Below are positions 59,585-64,000 of a DNA stretch of 64,000 bases, piece by piece. The position numbers were made by a program, and so were the translations under genes. Source of the DNA: Tragulus kanchil (Eukaryota > Chordata > Mammalia > Artiodactyla > Tragulidae). The first letter of the stretch is position 1. Each line of letters begins with the position of its first letter. A model generated the notes under the pieces. It saw only the letters and a program-made list of their open reading frames with translations. It made no database searches and was not told the DNA's origin. Location: positions 107,171,931 through 107,235,930 of the forward strand of contig JAIOJX010000028.1 in NCBI GenBank assembly GCA_022376925.1, written 5' to 3'.

Positions 59585-61760
59585 CAGATTTACAACTTTC
59601 TTATACACACACAAAAAACAGGAGTCCTTCAGGGCTTCAGTGACATTTTGTGCTCCATCACAACATCAAAGTCTAAGATAAAGAGCCAGTGATGTAAACA
59701 ATGTTCAACTTTTTACTATACATTATCAGGCATGATGTATGGGTATTATCCAAGTCCACTTGTAGTTAGTAATCTGCCCCTAACCACTCCCTAGAAAACA
59801 CTCGTTAGTCTTTGTTGTCACTCTTTAGAAAGTTATCACTGCCTATGCATTACTGTCTTCAGACAACTCTAGATTCTGTCTTAAGATTTTACTCCAGTAG
59901 CTTCACATAATTAATTTTATTACAATCTCATAATCTTTGCCATCATAATCTATTGTTTCCTGAATATTCTTCAAATTGTCTGGTTAATTTTTTAATTCAT
60001 CCTAAGAAATATCTATGATATAATAGCTTGGATATGCTAACAATTTTTCTGGTATAAATTTACATAAACTATTAACTACTGAAATTGTAAAAAATACCCA
60101 TTCTATCAGTTTTCACTTCCAGTCATGTCAGACTGTGTAGCTTTGTCTTTTGTCAGAGCACTCTCCCAGGTGTTAGAGAGGAAGATGGCCAGAGGTGAGG
60201 CTGAAATTTAGAGCTCCATCTCCCTTGGTATAATTTTCTAATTTTGAAATAAGAAATTGAGAAGCTAAGTGAAGCTTTGACATTTTCATGAGGCTCTAAG
60301 AAGATTTTAGTCCAGAACCCCCCAAAGTGATGATATTCCCGTTCTGGGATGAGACCACAAAGGGATATATCCTAAGGAATAGGGTAAGCCAGAAATAGAT
60401 TGTTGCAGCCCAGCCTTGAATTATCTTAATCCTTGAAATACAATTAAAGTAACACAAATCAAAGTCATCAGTATCCAAGAATGCTTGTGCTCTCAGATAT
60501 CTTGCAGAGGATATCTCAGATGCCTTTCAAGATGAATTAATATATCTCAGTCACTGTATTATTTATATAAACAATTCAGTGCTATAATTTCTAGCACACA
60601 ATTAAAGACAACTCTATGAGGAGCAAGAGAATATGAGAAAAATCCAGCATAAACTGCTAAAAAAGAGGAGCGTATATAACATGTTTAAACAGATTTACAA
60701 CTTTCTTATACACACACAAAAACAGGAGTCCTTCAGGGCTTCAGTGACATTGTGCTCCATCACAACATCAAAGTCTAAGATAAAGAGCCAGTGATGTAAA
60801 CAATGTTCAACTTTTTACTATACATTATCAGGCATGATGTATGGGTATTATCCAAGTCCACTTGTAGTTAGTAATCTGCCCCTAACCACTCCCTAGAAAA
60901 CACTCGTTAGTCTTTGTTGTCACTCTTTAGAAAGTTATCACTGCCTATGCATTACTGTCTTCAGACAACTCTAGATTCTGTCTTAAGATTTTACTCCAGT
61001 AGCTTCACATAATTAATTTTATTACAATCTCATAATCTTTGCCATCATAATCTATTGTTTCCTGAATATTCTTCAAATTGTCTGGTTAATTTTTTAATTC
61101 ATCCTAAGAAATATCTATGATATAATAGCTTGGATATGCTAACAATTTTTCTGGTATAAATTTACATAAACTATTAACTACTGAAATTGTAAAAAATACC
61201 CATTCTATCAGTTTTCACTTCCAGTCATGTCAGACTGTGTAGCTTTGTCTTTTGTCAGAGCACTCTCCCAGGTGTTAGAGAGGAAGATGGCCAGAGGTGA
61301 GGCTGAAATTTAGAGCTCCATCTCCCTTGGTATAATTTTCTAATTTTGAAATAAGAAATTGAGAAGCTAAGTGAAGCTTTGACATTTTCATGAGGCTCTA
61401 AGAAGATTTTAGTCCAGAACCCCCCAAAGTGATGATATTCCCGTTCTGGGATGAGACCACAAAGGGATATATCCTAAGGAATAGGGTAAGCCAGAAATAG
61501 ATTGTTGCAGCCCAGCCTTGAATTATCTTAATCCTTGAAATACAATTAAAGTAACACAAATCAAAGTCATCAGTATCCAAGAATGCTTGTGCTCTCAGAT
61601 ATCTTGCAGAGGATATCTCAGATGCCTTTCAAGATGAATTAATATATCTCAGTCACTGTATTATTTATATAAACAATTCAGTGCTATAATTTCTAGCACA
61701 CAATTAAAAGACAACTCTATGAGGAGCAAGAGAATATGAGAAAAATCCAGCATAAACTGC
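59585..61760 (+). repeat. Direct duplication 19 (offset 1102-1105 bp)
   Basis: Copy 1 is 59585-60657 and copy 2 is 60690-61760, with a 32 bp scar (60658-60689). Early homopolymer differences ('aaaaaaca'/'aaaaaca', 'cattttgtg'/'cattgtg') cluster in the first 70 bp of copy 2. Confidence 0.94.
59655..60657. other. Unique AT-rich intergenic DNA
   Basis: No gene or clear repeat. Repeated at 60757-61760. Confidence 0.5.
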
Positions 61761-61764
61761 AGTG

Positions 61765-62640
61765 GTAGAAATTAACACGCAAGAGCTTCAGAAATAGGCA
61801 TAACTAGATAAAGACTTTAAAATAAATCTGGTTCTCATGTTCAAGAAGATAAAAGATAGATTAAGAGGTTTGTCAGAGGAAGAAAACACTCAATGTACTC
61901 TCTAAATCTGAAAATAAGAACTGAACTTAAGAACTCAATGGATGGGTCTAATAGTAGAATATATACAATCTAAGAGAGATGTATATAACTTGGAGTATCC
62001 TCAATAAACTCTGTAAAAATGAAATGGTAAAAATATAGAAAAGATGATAACAGATGTAGAAGATACACTGAAAAGGTGTAACATTTAAATAGAGTCCTAA
62101 AGACAGAGGAGAGAAATAATAAGTCTGAAGTACAAATAAAAGAAAGATATAATCACCCTGAAGTGAATTTTGAAATGATAATAGCTGAGAATTCTCTGAA
62201 ACGAGACAACTATTTCCAGCTATCCACTCTAGAATCACTACAATCTCAGAAAGAACAATTGAAAAATAAATCCACACTGAAGCACTAAATGATAAAACTG
62301 CTCAAACCCCAAAATGGGCAAAAATTAAAAGTTAGTTATAAAGACTATTACCTTTAAAAGAATAATAATCAGACCTACAGCTGACTGCTCAGCAGAAACT
62401 GTGAACTTCACCTAAGAATAGAATGGTATCTTTAAAGTGTTTTAAACAACTTTTAACCTCATATCTTCTGAAATTGATCGTGGAAAAAGAATCTTTTCAG
62501 ATTGACAAGATAATTTCTCAGAAGCAGATACACTAAAGCAAATATTAAAGGATGTTCTTCAGGCAGAATGAAACAGATCTCAAATGGAACTTAGAAATGT
62601 AGGAATTCGTTAAGAGCAATGGAAAGGCTAAGGTATTAGG
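61765..62640 (+). pseudogene. HAL1-like (L1 ORF1-related) fossil
   Basis: 'gataaagactttaaaataa', 'cttaagaactcaatggatgg', 'atgataatagctgagaattc', 'cctacagctgactgctcagc', 'ggtatctttaaagtg' and 'attaaaggatgttcttcagg' occur in the order of an L1/HAL1 ORF1 region. No reverse transcriptase follows. Stops are frequent. The right end is approximate. Confidence 0.6.
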
Positions 62641-62681
62641 GAGCCTGACTCCATGTTCTGATGTTTGACTGTCAAAGGCTT

Positions 62682-62701
62682 TGTGTGTGTGTGTGTGTGT
62701 G
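62682..62701. repeat. (TG)n microsatellite
   Basis: About 10 TG units. Duplicate tract at 63836-63855. Confidence 0.9.
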
Positions 62702-63705
62702 CAAAACACCTCAAATTTTACTCACGGCACATAAGTATTTACTAAGTGCCACGCTGGTACAGAAAAACACACAGCCTGTAGCTCATCTTTTAAAACCAGA
62801 ACAGCCAAGTGAAAAGTCAGTAGAGATTCTTATTTTTCACTTGAAAAAGAAAAACAAAAAACTCAGGTACACGTTGTGAACTGAACTACTACGGGTTTTC
62901 TTCCATGTTTTCTGGTCAGTCATGTTCCATCAAACCCTGTACTAAACCACACTGTACTGAGTCCAAGCAGACAGACCCAGGGAAGCTGCTCTCCCACTCG
63001 CTAGGCTGGCCCCTGGAACACTATCTGGGTAGGGTCATTTTGACAGCAAGAAGGAAGCACGGAGCTGCCATCCCCAAACAAAGGAACCGACTTACACAGA
63101 ACGGGTTTTCAGCAAACCTGCACAAACAGGAACATGCTCTAGGAAAAGGGGATCATTTAGGCTACTTCCCGCATACATTCATTGGTGGCCAGTAAAACGG
63201 AACGCCAACGTAGAAAGCACTTGAGCTTTCTCAGCACTAACAGCTAAAAAGCACACAGCATATAATACTTTTGATCTTGAAGTGGGTAATCCTTGGAAGT
63301 TCCAAGATTATATCCACTAGGTTAGCCTGAGCATTCACCTAGAAAAATATTTTTTCAAAAACACGTAAATGAGGGTTACGGAAAGGATGGGACGGCATCA
63401 GGACCTGTAGGAGACAGTGACAGAAATACTGCACATGTTTAAGACTAGGAATTGATTTTTATATGGAGCTTCTAGGCAAAGGAAATCTACGTTGATTCCT
63501 ACTAGCTGTGACAGTATGATTTTCAGAAATCTAGAGATGGGCAGTTAGCTTGAATTAACCCCTTGATAAATACTCCTAGTCAAAAACCCCACAAAAGGGC
63601 TGCTGGGCCAGAGAGTTGTGATGATGGATTTTCCCAACATGGACGCCTGACAGGTATGTTGGGGAAGGGCATTCCAGATGGAATGCTGGACTTGGGTTTG
63701 CAATA
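62702..63705. other. Unique intergenic DNA
   Basis: Somewhat more G/C-rich around 62940-63200, where a 96-codon frame (62905-63195) opens. It has no recognised domain, and no splice or start context makes it a convincing gene. Confidence 0.5.
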
Positions 63706-64000
63706 GGATGTTCTTCAGGCAGAATGAAACAGATCCAAATGGAACTTAGAAATGTAGGAATTCGTTAAGAGCAATGGAAAGGCTAAGGTATTAGGAGCCT
63801 GACTCCATGTTCTGATGTTTGACTGTCAAAGGCTTTGTGTGTGTGTGTGTGTGTGCAAAACACCTCAAATTTTACTCACGGCACATAAGTATTTACTAAG
63901 TGCCACGCTGGTACAGAAAAACACACAGCCTGTAGCTCATCTTTTAAAACCAGAACAGCCAAGTGAAAAGTCAGTAGAGATTCTTATTTTTCACTTGAAA

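Larger units (their letters stand above)
62550..64000 (+). repeat. Direct duplication 20 (offset about 1156 bp), cut by window end
   Basis: Copy 1 is 62550-63705. Copy 2 begins at 63706 and runs off the window at 64000. Seamless join 'ttgcaata|ggatgttc'. Two single-base losses lie within the first 90 bp of copy 2 ('atctcaaa'/'atccaaa', 'aggga'/'agga'). Confidence 0.93.

Noticed and set aside
62905..63195. 96-codon frame in a G/C-richer patch
   Set aside because: No domain, no splice or regulatory context, and the length is compatible with chance.
3813..64000. A novel programmed 1.1 kb duplication system or satellite array
   Set aside because: The units are unrelated to one another in sequence, joins are scarred with low-quality-like sequence, and overlapping chains fit a tile path. 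Assembly artefact explains everything seen.
1..64000. CRISPR array, bacterial operon, plasmid or phage features
   Set aside because: The direct repeats are about 1.1 kb or microsatellites, not short spaced repeats, and the repeat content is entirely mammalian.

Overview
This window looks like intergenic DNA from a ruminant (cattle, sheep, goat or deer type). It carries Bov-tA SINEs, CHR-type tRNA-derived SINEs of the kind shared by cetaceans and ruminants, ruminant-type L1 LINEs, mammalian MIR fragments and one solo LTR. The sequence is AT-rich. I see no host protein-coding gene and no tRNA, rRNA or CRISPR feature. The short open frames are chance frames, frames inside repeats, or the same frame counted twice. 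The only real coding remnants belong to L1 retrotransposons.

The dominant feature is structural. There are 20 head-to-tail direct duplications, with copy-to-copy offsets of about 1.08 to 1.27 kb and most between 1.08 and 1.19 kb. They hit unique DNA, SINEs, LINEs and an LTR alike, and none is inverted. About 21.8 kb of the 64 kb is second-copy sequence, so the non-redundant locus is near 42 kb. Many joins carry 14 to 75 bp of garbled sequence. In several of these the garble is a degraded version of what follows the other copy, which is what an unmerged, error-rich contig or read end would leave. The simplest reading is 21 consecutive chunks concatenated without collapsing about 1.1 kb overlaps. 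The chunk starts are 1, 4911, 6967, 10531, 16921, 20162, 24327, 27046, 29068, 30984, 35266, 37071, 39127, 40963, about 44893, 46921, 50161, 54389, 56294, 60690 and 63706.

Layout: 1-3812 is mostly featureless AT-rich DNA with a likely MIR. 3813-12030 holds MIRs, Bov-tA copies, microsatellites and old antisense L1, in three duplications. 12558-14190 is a 5'-truncated L1. 14191-15800 is unique DNA with a cluster of AT-rich homeodomain-like motifs. 15801-18944 has MIRs. 18945-26401 is a compound L1 insertion with a near full-length but broken ORF2, flanked by a 14 bp target-site duplication inside a MIR. 26402-32081 is unique DNA and old antisense L1 in overlapping duplications. 32140-48064 is mostly unique, with one CHR SINE, a Bov-tA and heavy tiling duplication. 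48738-51286 holds a Bov-tA and a solo LTR with a 6 bp target-site duplication. 51480-53105 is old antisense L1 plus a CHR SINE. 53420-59400 has an internally deleted L1 and an old L1 ORF2 fossil split by a CHR SINE with a perfect 15 bp duplication. 59401-64000 is unique DNA, a HAL1-like fossil and a duplicated (TG)n locus cut by the window end.

I did not find a new biological system. The tiling would look like one (a 1.1 kb periodic duplication mechanism) if the assembly were taken at face value. The more defensible biological observations are the insertion histories of the retroelements.
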